NCBI RefSeq assembly: GCF_028583425.1
Contig: NC_072790.1
Location: 154,870,397 to 154,934,396, forward strand
Source: Eublepharis macularius
Lineage: Eukaryota > Chordata > Lepidosauria > Squamata > Eublepharidae
DNA length: 64,000 nt
Reading direction: 5' to 3'
The position numbers and the translations under genes were made by a program. A model generated the notes under the pieces. That model was not told the origin of the DNA and did no database searches. It worked only from the letters and a program-made list of their open reading frames with translations. This document shows positions 44,249 to 54,474 of this stretch, in pieces. How positions within the stretch are numbered: the stretch's first letter is position 1; each line of letters begins with the position of its first letter.

Positions 44249-45211
44249 CAGTTCCTGGGTTACCAACAACACAGCAAAAAAAGCATGCCCAAAACGGAAC
44301 CAATTTACCCAATAGTTATAATGGAATTACCAAATGGTTGTAATAAAAATGGGAGTACAATATTGCAAAAGAAGTAACATGTTGCAAAAATTACATGCGA
44401 AATCAATCATTTCATATCAGACCAATTATTCCAAAGTCCTTTGAAATACACAACAATGCCGCTGGTATGACCATTAACCAGGTGTAGCCGATAAGGTTCT
44501 CAATTGTGTGACGAGAGAAGTTAGAAGCACTTGTGGAAGCCGCTGCAAGGCGGACGGAGATTAAGGCGCGGGAAGCAAGACAGGCGCTTGTAGAAGCCAC
44601 TACAAGGCGGATAAGAATAAGGCAACGAGCATAAGCCGGCCAGATATTTCTTTTTTTCTCGTTTCAGACTTGAAAAAATCTTTCTTCAGGCCACATTATA
44701 TCACAAATTCAACTGAACAACTTTTTCGCTCCAAGGAACATATCCATAAATGCCAAAGTCGTTGCCTTATCCACCTTGTAGTGGCTTCTACAAGCGCCTG
44801 TCTTGCTTCCCGCGCCTTAATCTCCGTCCGCCTTGCAGCGGCTTCCACAAGCGCCTGCCTTGTTTTCCGCCCGCCTCGCAGTGGCTTCTACAAGTGCTTC
44901 TAACTTCTCTCGTCACACAATTGAGAACCTTATCGGCTACAGCTGGTTAATGGTCATACCAGCGGCATTGTTGTGTATTTCAAAGGACTTTGGAATAATT
45001 GGTCTGATATGAAATGATTGATTTCGCATGTAATTTTTGCAACGTGTTACTTCTTTTGCAATATTGTACTCCCATTTTTATTACAACCATTTGGTAATTC
45101 CATTATAACTATTGGGTAAATTGGTTCCGTTTTGGGCGTGCTTTTTTTGCTGTGTTGTTGGTAATCCTTGTGAAGCTAATTACCCCCAGTTTGGTTACAG
45201 TTCCTGGGTTA
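44249..45211. mobile_element. Large foldback element with ~400-bp arms and 14-bp direct repeats
   Basis: The left arm 44263-44628 is the inverse of the right arm 44759-45161, at high identity. The core is 44629-44758. CAGTTCCTGGGTTA flanks both sides (44249-44262 and 45198-45211), consistent with a retroelement-type target duplication. The right arm has 36 nt beyond the left arm's end (45162-45197) and one more internal unit of about 46 bp. The core contains 'CTTTCTTCAGG' next to 'CGTTTCAGAC', which inverted resembles the hammerhead-like motif of the other snap-back repeats. No protein is encoded. A DNA foldback element is the alternative. Confidence 0.75.
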
Positions 45212-45679
45212 GACAAAAGGCTTGAGTACTTTGATTGATAGCTGCCAGGGTATGTGAATGCAGATGCAAAACTAGTTCTAGCGCTGCACAAAAAGGACAG
45301 TTTTCTGATGAGGTACACCGGAGCTAGGTTAAGTGTTTTTAGGGAGGGGATACATTGTGCCAGGAACGACTGTCTCTACTTATGAATGTTATTCGATTAG
45401 CTCCTCAATCATGGATAGGAGATCTCATCACAGAAGGAGGGAGAGCGATGGCAGAAAATCCAATCAAGCTGCGGTCATTCCGCATTCCAGAGCAGCATTC
45501 CTTGCATGCCTGGTTCTCCTGGGTGGGATGTAGCAATGGCAGGGGCTCTCTGGCTGGCTAAACCATAGCCATTTTAAACTCCAGAGGCTTGTACACTTTT
45601 AATGGTACACGCAGCTATATGAAAACTGCTGTACAACTGGCGGAGGCTGGGCTGACTGCTTACACCTGGGTGTGAGTGC
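45212..45679. other. Unclassified sequence
   Basis: No supported gene. It could belong to the same older repeat that the foldback element entered (43800-44248 plus this part), but no ends were found. Confidence 0.3.
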
Positions 45680-46505
45680 AATAAAGTGAACTGGATTAGA
45701 ACATTTTCAGTCAGAAAATTACAAACCACAGAATTAAAAACTATGTAAAGAACAGATTTGTATTACAAAGTTTAATTGATAGTGAACTGGAAGAACTGTG
45801 GACTGAAACCAAAGATGTTATCAAGAAAGAATGTGCAAAGACTTTTCCTGGAGCCAAGAGAAAGAAGAAGCCTAAATGGATGACTAATGAATCGCTTAAC
45901 ATTGCTGAAGACAGATGAGAAGCAACACTAAGAGGCTACAGAAAAAGAAACAAAATGCAGCTTTTCAGCAATGCACACAGAGACAAACAGAACTATAATA
46001 ACCAGTGCAGAGAAATAGAACAACAAAAAAGAACAAGCGTTCTGTTCCATAAAATCCATGAAATCAAAGGAAAATTCAAACTGTGGCTATTATAAACAAG
46101 GAAATAGAGTATCTGATCAGGGCAAAATAAAGAAAAATAATACACTGAGGAACTATACAGAAGACATGAAAGGATGACATTCCATCAAAGAAGAATTTTT
46201 TGACAAAGAAGCTGCAATTTCAGAAAATGAAGTAAAAGCTGCACACCTCTACTTCTAGATCAAATGAAGTCTGAATTCTCCCTAGAAACTAAAATGATGA
46301 AACGGAGGCCATTGTACTTCCATCATATCATGATGAGAAGCCAGGAGGACTCACTGGAAAAGACAATGATGCTAGGAAAGGTGGAAGGAAGCAGGAAAAG
46401 AAGACAACCCAAAATGAGATGGTTTGACTCAGTAAAGGAAGCCATGACCTCTAGTTTGCAACAACTGAGCAAGGATACTAATGATATGTCATTTGGAAGT
46501 GGTTA
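45680..46505 (+). pseudogene. Decayed non-LTR retrotransposon ORF2 fragment
   Basis: Conceptual translation with stops and frameshifts gives LINE-like pieces in order: LEELWTETKDVIKKECAKTF, KKKPKWMTNESLNI, YTEELYRRHER, then near 46310-46480 FHHIMMRSQEDSLEKTMMLG and KRRQPKMRWFDSVKEAM. These resemble the region between endonuclease and RT, and the extreme C-terminus, of LINE ORF2 proteins; the RT core between them is deleted. The clade was not determined. The longest remaining frame is 46264-46506. Confidence 0.65.
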
Positions 46506-46932
46506 AATTATAAGATTGACACACACACAGACACAAGCTCCTTTGCTCTGAATAGCACATTTTCAGAACGTTGCCACATTTCCATAAGACCATACCAAGG
46601 TTTTCAGGGAGGGGGTCAGGTATAACTATTGGGGAATGGAGCTACAGAAGTCTTTAGGGGAGTATATGCATGGGCCCCCATCACATGTGACCTCAGAGTT
46701 TGAATTTCTGCAGCAGTTTGGTAGTCTCACAGCGCAGATTGGTATTGGACTGTACATTTGAGATACAGCCTCTGATCTGATGGCACATTGTTGTTTCTTA
46801 TTGCCCTTCCTTAGAAAAAAATGAATGAGCAGGAACACTATTGCTTCATATTTTCTTGAGCTAAACAGGAGAAATAAATTATAAATTTTATTTCCAGCTA
46901 CTTATTGCTGTATTTTCTTCTCATGTCTACAG

Positions 46933-46962
46933 ATGAGGGTCATGACAACCACCAGCATTCCA
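46933..46962 (+). CDS. WDR64: Candidate 30-nt WDR64-like exon 5
   Basis: A strong acceptor (pyrimidine tract TTTTCTTCTCATGTCTACAG ending 46932) and a consensus donor GTAAGT (46963) bracket 30 nt encoding MRVMTTTSIP. The phase is 0 at both ends, which fits the phase-0 end of exon 4, and Met-Arg is a plausible continuation after the blade end FTSQ. No other exon-like interval with matching phase was seen in the intron. No following exon was found up to 64000. Confidence 0.55.
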
Positions 46963-48504
46963 GTAAGTTCATTCTTTCTAACAAATTCTGTTAAAATTAG
47001 ACGTTAATTAAATACAGAAAGTTTTCCCCTATCGTTGATTAGTGAAATATTTGCTATTTCTCATTGGAGTATGATAATATATATGACACATTTTTAGGTT
47101 TAAAGATGGATAAGAAAATGATATTTCATAAAATATCACATGCGCACACATACACACATTATTTCTTTAGTCCCATTTTAATCTTTCTTTGAGTTGCAGT
47201 AAGTCATATTAAAGATAATTTTAGTAATTAGGTTTTTAAAATTAAAAATGAGCAGTGAGAGAAGCGTAGACTATTTCCAATTAAACGATGGCTTACTGAC
47301 TAAAGTGCATTAATACACCACCGATTTAATCCTAAACAGAATTACTCCCTTTTAAGCTGACTGACTTCTGTGACTCCAACTTACTCTTACTCAAATTGGT
47401 GTCCCTAAACTCTTGAATTTCAAGGAGCAAAAATTCGTTTTAAATCTGTTTCTTAAATGCATCTGAAAAATAAACTGCAAGAATGATTGTGGAAGATTTT
47501 CAGCCCATGGTCAAAAAGCTTATTAGCTACCTAAACCAACTGAGGGGTTTCCAAAAGTGGAATGAAGCAATACAGTAATGGATCTCACCTGTCATCTCTG
47601 TATTTTTGAGTACATAAAGGAGGTTTCTGAGATGAAAATCTCATTGGGCTGAACAGTTTGTATAATAGAGTCTTGTTTTTTAGTTCTGAAAGTTTTCTAA
47701 AACTGTAGACTATGTATGCCATCAGGTTACATAAGTTCAGGTTTTGCTGACCTCTTTGTAGAATTTGCTCATATCTCTGATGTATTTTAAAATTGGTTCT
47801 ACATTATGTTTTACTTGTAACACAAAGTGAATGTTATTTTAAGTCATGGGATTAGGCTCATATTTAATGTCTTAAATAAGATTTTTATAAGAAGCACACT
47901 ATTTAAAGCATGATAAAGGTATTTTTTAAAGAACTAAATGACTGAAGTGCCTTGCTCATAGGATTACATGACGGCTTGCTTCTTTTAGTAATGGAGCAAA
48001 AGCTTGTATATTGGACTGTTTTGTAATGTAGCAGGAAATGGCAAATGCTGATGGCTTTAATTTTTTGCATAGTTTGGACCCAGCAATTCACCTCCCCCAG
48101 CAGTCCCTTCTGCATGCAAAGAGATGATTCTTGGGGTTGTGGAACGCACATGAACAACAACAAAACAGAGCAGGGCATTATTAGATTCAGGAAGCGGGCA
48201 AAATCACCCCTTCTCTCAGTGGAGCTTCAGAGGAAGAGGGAGGTAAATTCACCCTCTCCTTCCTGAAATCTCCTGATCTGCACAGTTCACACAATTCACA
48301 CAATTCTACAGCCCCAGAAAATATCTTTCCAGGGAAAATATTTTTCCAGGGACACAGAGAATGCAGAGAAAACCTTTTCTCCTTCCATTGATACATCACT
48401 GGCTCCAAGCCAAATACTTTTTGTAAATTTTAAAAAATGCTTTAGTATTTCTTACATATCTCTAGCACACATCTGACTTTGGAATAGAAAATATAAGCAT
48501 ATCC
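46963..48504. other. Intron, no gene recognised
   Basis: AT-rich sequence without a supported feature. Confidence 0.4.
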
Positions 48505-48660
48505 AGGGCTTTTTTTCTGGGGAAAGAGGTGGAAGAACTCTCACCTACGGCAACTCCTGGGAGGAGGTGGTGCGCTTCTTAATACAGGTGCGTGCATGCT
48601 CCTGGAACTGCATGATGACATCACTTCTGGGAAGTGATGTCATCATGCAGGCGTGGCAAT
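48505..48660 (+). repeat. hAT-like terminus with a perfect 20-bp inverted repeat
   Basis: It begins CAGGGCTTTTTTTCTGG, followed by 'GGAAAGAGGTGGAAGAACTC', resembling a hAT-type element end (CAGGG). Further in, 48608-48627 and 48631-48650 are perfect 20-bp inverse copies with a TGG loop (CTGCATGATGACATC ... GATGTCATCATGCAG). No matching opposite terminus was found before 50.2 kb. Confidence 0.55.
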
Positions 48661-48699
48661 CCCAGGAGCGCTCCTGTGCTCCATGGAGGGGTCTGATTC

Positions 48700-49978
48700 A
48701 GTCTGGAACGGGCCGCTCCGCCACGGGGGAGCACTCCCCCACCTGGCAATGGCCGGATCTGGGCCATTTTGGGTCCAAAATGGGGCAAAATGGGCCCAAA
48801 ATGGCCCAGATCAGCCTGTAACAGGCTGTTGCCACATGGGAGAGCATTCCCCTGCAGGGCAGCAGCCTGAACCTAGCCTTATAAGGCCCAATCCAGGCTG
48901 TTCTGGGCCCAAATTGGGCCAAAATGGGCCAGAAATGGCCCGGATCAGCCTGGAACATGCTGCTGCCACATGGGACAACACTACCCTTCTGGGCAGCAGC
49001 CCAATCCTGGCCATTTTGGGGCTGAAATTGGCCCCAAAGGGCCCCAAAGGGCCCAAAATGGCCCAGATCAGGCCGTTGCTGGGTGGGGGAGTGTTCCTTC
49101 ACCTGGCACAGGCCCAATCCTGGCTGTTTCGGGCCTGATCCTGGCCATTTTGGGCCCAAAATGGGCCCAAAATGGCCAAAAGAGGCTCAAAATGGCCAAG
49201 ATTGGGCCGCTGTACGATGGGGGAGTGTTTCCCCACCCAGAAGAGACCCTATCCTAGCTGTTCGAGCCCGATCCTGGTCATTTTGGGCCCAATCCTAATC
49301 ATTTGGGGCCCAAAGCTGCTGGGCGGGGAAGTGTTCCCCCACCTGGCACAGGCCCAATCCGGGCCATTTTGGGCCCAAAATGGCCAAAAGGGGCCGAAAA
49401 TTACCAGAATCGGGATGCTGCTGGGTAGGGAAGTCTTCCCCTGCCTGGCAGGGGCCCGATGCTGGCCATTTCGGGCCCGATGCCAGCCTTTTTGGGCCTG
49501 AATTGGGTCCAAAATAGTCAAAAGGGGCCTAAAAGGGCCAGGATCGGGCTGCTGCCCGGTGGAGGAGTGTTCTGCTGCCCAGCAGAGTCCCAATCCTAGC
49601 TGTTTTGGCCCCAATCCTGGCCATTTGGGCCTCTTTCTGCCATTTTGGGCCCAATTCAAGCCCCAAATGGCCAGGATCGGGCCTGAAACAGCCAAAATCA
49701 GGCTGCTGCTGGGCCCTAAATGGGCCCCAAATGGCCAGAATGGCCCATATTGGGCCGAAACAACCTGGAACCAGCCCAGAACATGCTGCTGCTGGGCAAG
49801 GGAACTCTCGTTTGCCTGGCACCGGCCTGATCCGGGCCATTTTGGGCCCAAAATGGGCCCAAAACAACCTGGTTCAAGGCCGAAATGGCCTGGATTGGAC
49901 TGTGGCCAGGAGAGGGAACCCTCCCTTGCCTGGCATTGGCCCTATCCTGGCTGTTTTGGCCCCGATCCTGGCCAGATT
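48700..49978. repeat. Tandem array of ~100-135-bp GC-rich units
   Basis: About 11 degenerate units. Each has a 'GGGGGAGTGTTCCCCCACCTGGC'-like core flanked by runs of GGCCCAAAATGGCC and the inverse GGCCATTTTGGGCC. Cores fall near 48710, 48830, 48962, 49078, 49210, 49317, 49420, 49552, 49790 and 49903, with a degenerate one near 49700. The array causes long frames on both strands that are not genes. Confidence 0.88.
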
Positions 49979-50159
49979 CAGATTTATTTAATCCAGTATA
50001 TAGCCAGCACAAGTCTCTGCAGTAAAACCAGAGTAACAGAATAAATAAAGTCGCACTAAAATTCAAGCTATAAAAATACATTAAAATCTATCTACAAGAT
50101 TTACTTTAAAATTCCCCACCTTCTCTATAGAAATTAAAATCAAAGTAAAAAGATACTTT

Positions 50160-50290
50160 GAAAGATAAGCTTTCAAAACTCAAAGCTCCCTTCTTCAGAT
50201 TCAGGGCCCTGAAGAAGAGAGCGTTGACTCCTGAAAGCTTATACTCTGAAAATCTTGTTGGTAACTAAAGTGCCACCAGACTCAAATCCT
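50160..50290. repeat. Snap-back repeat with hammerhead-like hairpins
   Basis: The left arm (about 50162-50205) holds 'AAGCTTTC...GCTCCCTTCTTCAGATTCAGGG' and the right arm (50206-50245) 'CCCTGAAGAAGAGAGCG...TGAAAGCTTATAC', followed by the outer part 'CTTGTTGGTAACTAAAGTGCC' and 'GACTCAAATCCTGCTGTTG'. Same family type as 43503-43640 and 43095-43195. Confidence 0.65.
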
Positions 50291-50497
50291 GCTGTTGACT
50301 GCCTATTTGAAGCTTGCCATTCCCCTGATGGGGGTGGGGATTCACCATTCTCAGCCTCCTCCCCCGCCACCTCTCACCTGGCTGGTGGGGGGAACAAAGG
50401 TATGGGAACACAGTGCTGAGTGTGAAGCACTCTCCCATGTGCTCCAGAGCGCCCCCGCATGTGCACACATTGTGCTAGGAATGACATCATTCCTGGC

Positions 50498-50614
50498 ATG
50501 AAGTGGAAGTAATGGGTTGCGCTGGCCACCAATTGAGTAAAAGTCAGCCCCAAGTTTAGCTTTTGGGGCTGATTTTCACTCATTCAGCCCCCAGCATGGC
50601 TCATTACTTCCACT
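50498..50614. repeat. Inverted repeat, ~55-bp arms
   Basis: 'GAAGTGGAAGTAATGGGTTGC' with 'AGTCAGCCCCAAG' on the left is mirrored by 'TTTTGGGGCTGATTTTC' and 'CATTACTTCCACTTC' on the right. This small foldback unit sits in a stretch ending 'AACCTGGCAACCCTAC' near 50740-50755. Confidence 0.7.
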
Positions 50615-51422
50615 TCATTCCTGGCATGACATGGGGCACTTCAAAGCATGCATGCACTTTGCATGGATGAGGTAAGTTCCCCCACACACGACTTCCTCTG
50701 TGTCCCTCCATCCCCCAGTTTGTCCCCCCTCCCCCCAGAACCTGGCAACCCTACCTGAAGCATATTGAAGTAAATGATAGTTCCCATTATTCAAATAAGT
50801 AACAAAAGGAGCCCACTTATACATCGATTTATCTCAGTATTCCGTCTTCTTGCGATGGTATAAAATGAGGCAATTTATCAGTTTCATCTCCTTTCAAAGC
50901 TTTGTTGATATATGAAATGCATATTTATATTTCTAGAGTTTAGCAATAATAATTTTTTCAGCCATAAACAATTTTTTATGAAGCTTATTAATCTTAAATT
51001 AAAGCTTCTAAATGTAATTTAACAATATTACAAAAGGATCAAATTACAGCATGAATCTTGTTCTCTGATAAACAGTGTAATCCAAAGCAAAGTTACCCAT
51101 CTAAATCAATTGATGTCAGACTGAGGTTAGAAGGTTTGGCTGCATTAAAGATTGCACTGTAAAGCATTTTCTTCTGAAAGTCCTGAATAAGTGAGCATTC
51201 ATACACATAGTTAAATCTAGCACAGGATTGCCTGACAGTTGTGTCAACCAATAGGACACTAATATACATTTTGTTAAATCTTTGTGAGCTAAGAAACCAT
51301 CTAGTCAATAATTTATACTGTGTATGCCTCAAATTCAGAAATAAAATGAAAGACTGAAAAACATACATCTATTGGTCCTCTGTAATTCCCTCACCCCATT
51401 TTCCTTACTTTCTTAATATCCA
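50615..51422. other. Intron, no gene recognised
   Basis: AT-rich. Nothing specific supported. Confidence 0.35.
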
Positions 51423-53090
51423 TTAGAAAAGAGCAAGAGTAGTAACTAGGGGTGTGCAGTTCGGGTTTTGGAAAACCCGAAAAAACCTGAATCACCCCGA
51501 TTTGGATTTATTAGGAGAAACCCGAATTGATTCAGGAAAACCCGAATCGATTCGGGTTTTCCGAATCGCCATAACCCGAATCGATTCGGATTGATTCGGA
51601 TTGATTCGGGTTAGCTTTTTCAATGGGAAAAAGCCTCCCCAGGCTTCTCTGAATCACCCAAACACAATTGCTGTCAAAAACGGTGAAGTGGATTGTATTA
51701 TTTTGTGTACACTGCTATCATGCCCTGTTGTGCCCTCCTACTGTGTAACCTAAACCTGTTCAAGAAATAAAGTGTTTTTGACAGGAATTGTGCTTTTGTG
51801 ATTCTCTGATGTTAAGTGAGTTGTGTTATTTTTCTGTGTGGGGGACTGCTGGTGTAATGTGTCATAATGCTTTGCCTACTTGTACTTTGAAAGGGAGAAA
51901 ATAATTTTTTAAAAACTTTATTTTGTGTTGTTCGTGTTTTATTCTTTGTTGTGCAGTTGGTTCCCTTCATAGGGAACAATGGGGCTGGCTGGCCAGCCAT
52001 CTCTGTAGGTGGTGTGGGAATTTGAGGGAAGGTGTCTGTGGTTCAGGTGCTCTTTCACAGGGACCAGCTGGCACTCAGAAGTGTGCCCACCATTGTGGCA
52101 CCCCTGGGCTGTGCAGAATTGCCCAGGGAAAGAGAGTTTAGAAGTTCCCAGCATAGGGAACAAAGGGAGAGGGCTGGCCTTTGCCAGCCTGTTCCTGGGG
52201 TTATGGGTGTGGGGCTGCTGGGGGTGGATTTGGGTCTGTGAGGGGCTAATGTGGGGATCTGGGTCTGTGTGTGGCAGCTGGGGGGGAATTGGGTTTGTGT
52301 GGGGCTGTAAGGGGTGGACTTTGGGGGCTGAGAGCACCTACTTGGGGAGGCCATGAAATGGCCCCCCCAAGTGGGAGCAGGCTGAGCCTTGGTGGGGGGT
52401 GGGAGGAAAGGTGGGAGAAGGGCCCCAGAGGGTAGGGGGGCATTTTGCATGCAAAATGCCACCCCTGGCAAAGGAAGCCTTCCTCTTCATTTTTTCCCCA
52501 TAGGAAAAAATGAATGAAGATGAGCAGCAGCAACCTAAAGCTATGGCTTTTTTTTAGGCGAGGATAGGGGGACCTGGTTTGGGGGGCCATCACATGGCCC
52601 CCCCAAAGTCCAATTGTTCTGAAACTTGGGGGGTTGTTAGAGGGGAGTTATAGGAAGGTCCCCACCAAATTTGGGGTGATTCGGTGGGAAAATGCCTCCC
52701 CCAGGCTTCAGAGAAGTTTGGGGAGGCTTTTTCCCATTGAAAAAGCTAACCCGAATCAACCCGAATCAATCCGAATCGGTAAACCCGAATCGGCTGGGCG
52801 ATTCGGGTTTCTGCTAAACCCGAATTGGCATCTCGATTCGGGTTTAGCAGATTTAGAAAACACGAATCAGGGTGCCTTTGCACACCCCTAGTAGTAACAG
52901 TTAGACTACCCAAATTTGTGGTAGGGTATGAGCTTTTGTGAGTCACAACTCACTTCTTCAGATACCTGAAATGTGCTGTGACTCACAAAAGCTCATACCC
53001 AACCACAAATTTGGGTAGTCTTATAGGTGCTACTGGACTCTTGCTCTTTTCTACTGCTACAGACAGACTAACATGCCTACCCATCTTGAT
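51423..53090. repeat. Snap-back repeat, left arm split by the hAT element
   Basis: The left arm is 51423-51446 plus 52899-52963; the right arm is 52965 to about 53065. Inverted, 'GGTGCTACTGGACTCTTGCTC' of the right arm matches 'GAGCAAGAGT...AGTAAC' on the left, and 'AAATTTGGGTAGTCT' matches 'AGACTACCCAAATTT'. The centre has 'CACTTCTTCAGA' and 'GTGACTCACAAAAGCTCATACC', the hammerhead-like motif with the usual GAAA changed to CAAA. Confidence 0.8.
51439..52898. mobile_element. hAT element, TIR TAGGGGTGTGCA, 8-bp target duplication
   Basis: The element spans 51447-52890 (1444 bp). It starts TAGGGGTGTGCAG and ends TTTGCACACCCCTA. The perfect octamer GTAGTAAC flanks it (51439-51446 and 52891-52898). 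Both subterminal regions (51460-51620 and 52740-52870) carry many copies of CCCGAATC/GATTCGGG, plausible transposase binding arrays. The interior has AATAAA near 51767 and no transposase frame. The element is inserted in the left arm of a snap-back repeat (51423-53090). It is related to 5710-6211. Confidence 0.93.
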
Positions 53091-54345
53091 CTATTAATAT
53101 ACATTATGTTTTAAAATTCCTTCCAGAGTAAGACCATACTTTTTTTACATTAGTCTTTTGTTTCTGGTAAACTATAATCTCAATGTCTTCATCTTTTTTA
53201 ATAAAGTTTTATTTAGTCATTAGACAATGATTCTTATTTTAGACAGTCCAATAAAGAAGCTGACAATTTTAGGTTCAACTGGAAAATAAAATCAGAGCAC
53301 TGAAACAGAAGAATTGCTTCAGGGAGATGGACAGCAATCTATAGTAACTGGGAAAAGAAATGAAATTGTTTCAGGATGAACCAGAAGGCTTTCAACTTTT
53401 TTAAAAAATGAGAGGTTAAAACACTGTGATGATGTTAATCAGATTCATATTTGATTAATCAGGAAAAGTGTGAGATGTCATGAAGGACATATTTTCAGAC
53501 TTTGAAGAATCCATCATGGAGAAAACAGTATAGAATACTTTAGCAGACAGAGTATCTAATTAGAATTCTGCTTCATTTAAAAAAATAATAATATGCTAAT
53601 CAGTCAACAAAGGCATTTTCTCCAATAGAGGCCAGGATCAAGACTGGGAAGACTGTTACCCTTAAATGAGAAAAAAGATTTTAATCTGCCATTTATTGTA
53701 CCAAATTGTTACTAAGGTCCAATATGACTAATGAGTAGGGGATTGTTATTGGTCCCTTCCCCTCAGCATGATCAGTTATGGGTTAGGACAGACTTTACTA
53801 AGTGTCTACATAATTTGAAAGTGAAAGGCTATTGAAGAAACTATGAGTTGAGTAAAACATTTATTATCTTTTCATACTGAACTTCAGATTCATTCTTTCA
53901 GGACTAATGGATGCATCTAAAATAATACGGCCAACAATGTCATCCTAAACAAAGTTACACCTGATGCAACTGCAGTTGTTGTTACATTTTTTTAACATTG
54001 CCCCCAGATTGCACAACAGAGTGAAACAACTGAATTATAATACGGTAAAAGCCAGTTTAGTGGGGGAAGGGGAGGGGGGTATTCTGTAGCCATGGGCACT
54101 CCAATCTCATCCCTGCAAACCCTGATAGGCAGTTCTGATGGCCAACCTCTTGTACACTGGGCCAACATCAACTGGTAGCTCTAATTGTATCGAGTGGGAG
54201 TTTCCTGGGGGCCTTGGATTGGAGAGGGTATAACTCCAAGATCCCTATTGCAATTTTGATCAAACTTGGATGCTGGCTGGAGGAAAGCCTGCTAAACACT
54301 CCCTGTGAATATGGGCTCTCTAAGTGCAATGGGGGCCATTCCAAC
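53091..54345. other. Intron, no gene recognised
   Basis: AT-rich. Several AG acceptor-like sites, but none opens a frame resembling WD-repeat sequence. Confidence 0.35.
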
Positions 54346-54474
54346 ACCCACGAACCGCGAACCGGTTCATAACAGGAAATATTCGTTACGGTTCATTTGT
54401 TTAGGTTCGGTGACGGCACCAAACCATGAACTACAGGTTCATTAATTTTTTTTGGTTCGTGCCCATGTCTAGTG
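54346..54474. repeat. Decayed hAT MITE
   Basis: It ends GGTTCGTGCCCATGTCTAG, nearly the terminus of the element at 13278-14127. Internal 'GAACCGCGAACCGGTTC' and 'GGTTCATTTG' words are typical of such MITEs. The left end ('CAACACCCACGAACCG') is degraded and no target duplication is visible. 'GGTATATAAATCGAATG' at 54496-54512 is a separate SINE-like tail. Confidence 0.55.

Noticed and set aside
44249..45211. DIRS-type retrotransposon
   Set aside because: Inverted ends fit loosely, but no tyrosine recombinase or RT frame and no internal complementary region were seen, and flanking 14-bp duplications argue against it.
48567..50081. Many overlapping frames of 80-200 codons with repeated W-P-G and G-P-K words
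   Set aside because: Translation of the GGCCCAAAATGGCC tandem units in all frames; the period varies and shifts frame, so no protein is selected.
53890..53960. WD-gene exon after TTCTTTCAG at about 53900
   Set aside because: The acceptor is good, but the following frame does not resemble WD-repeat sequence and has no phase-0 continuation from exon 5.
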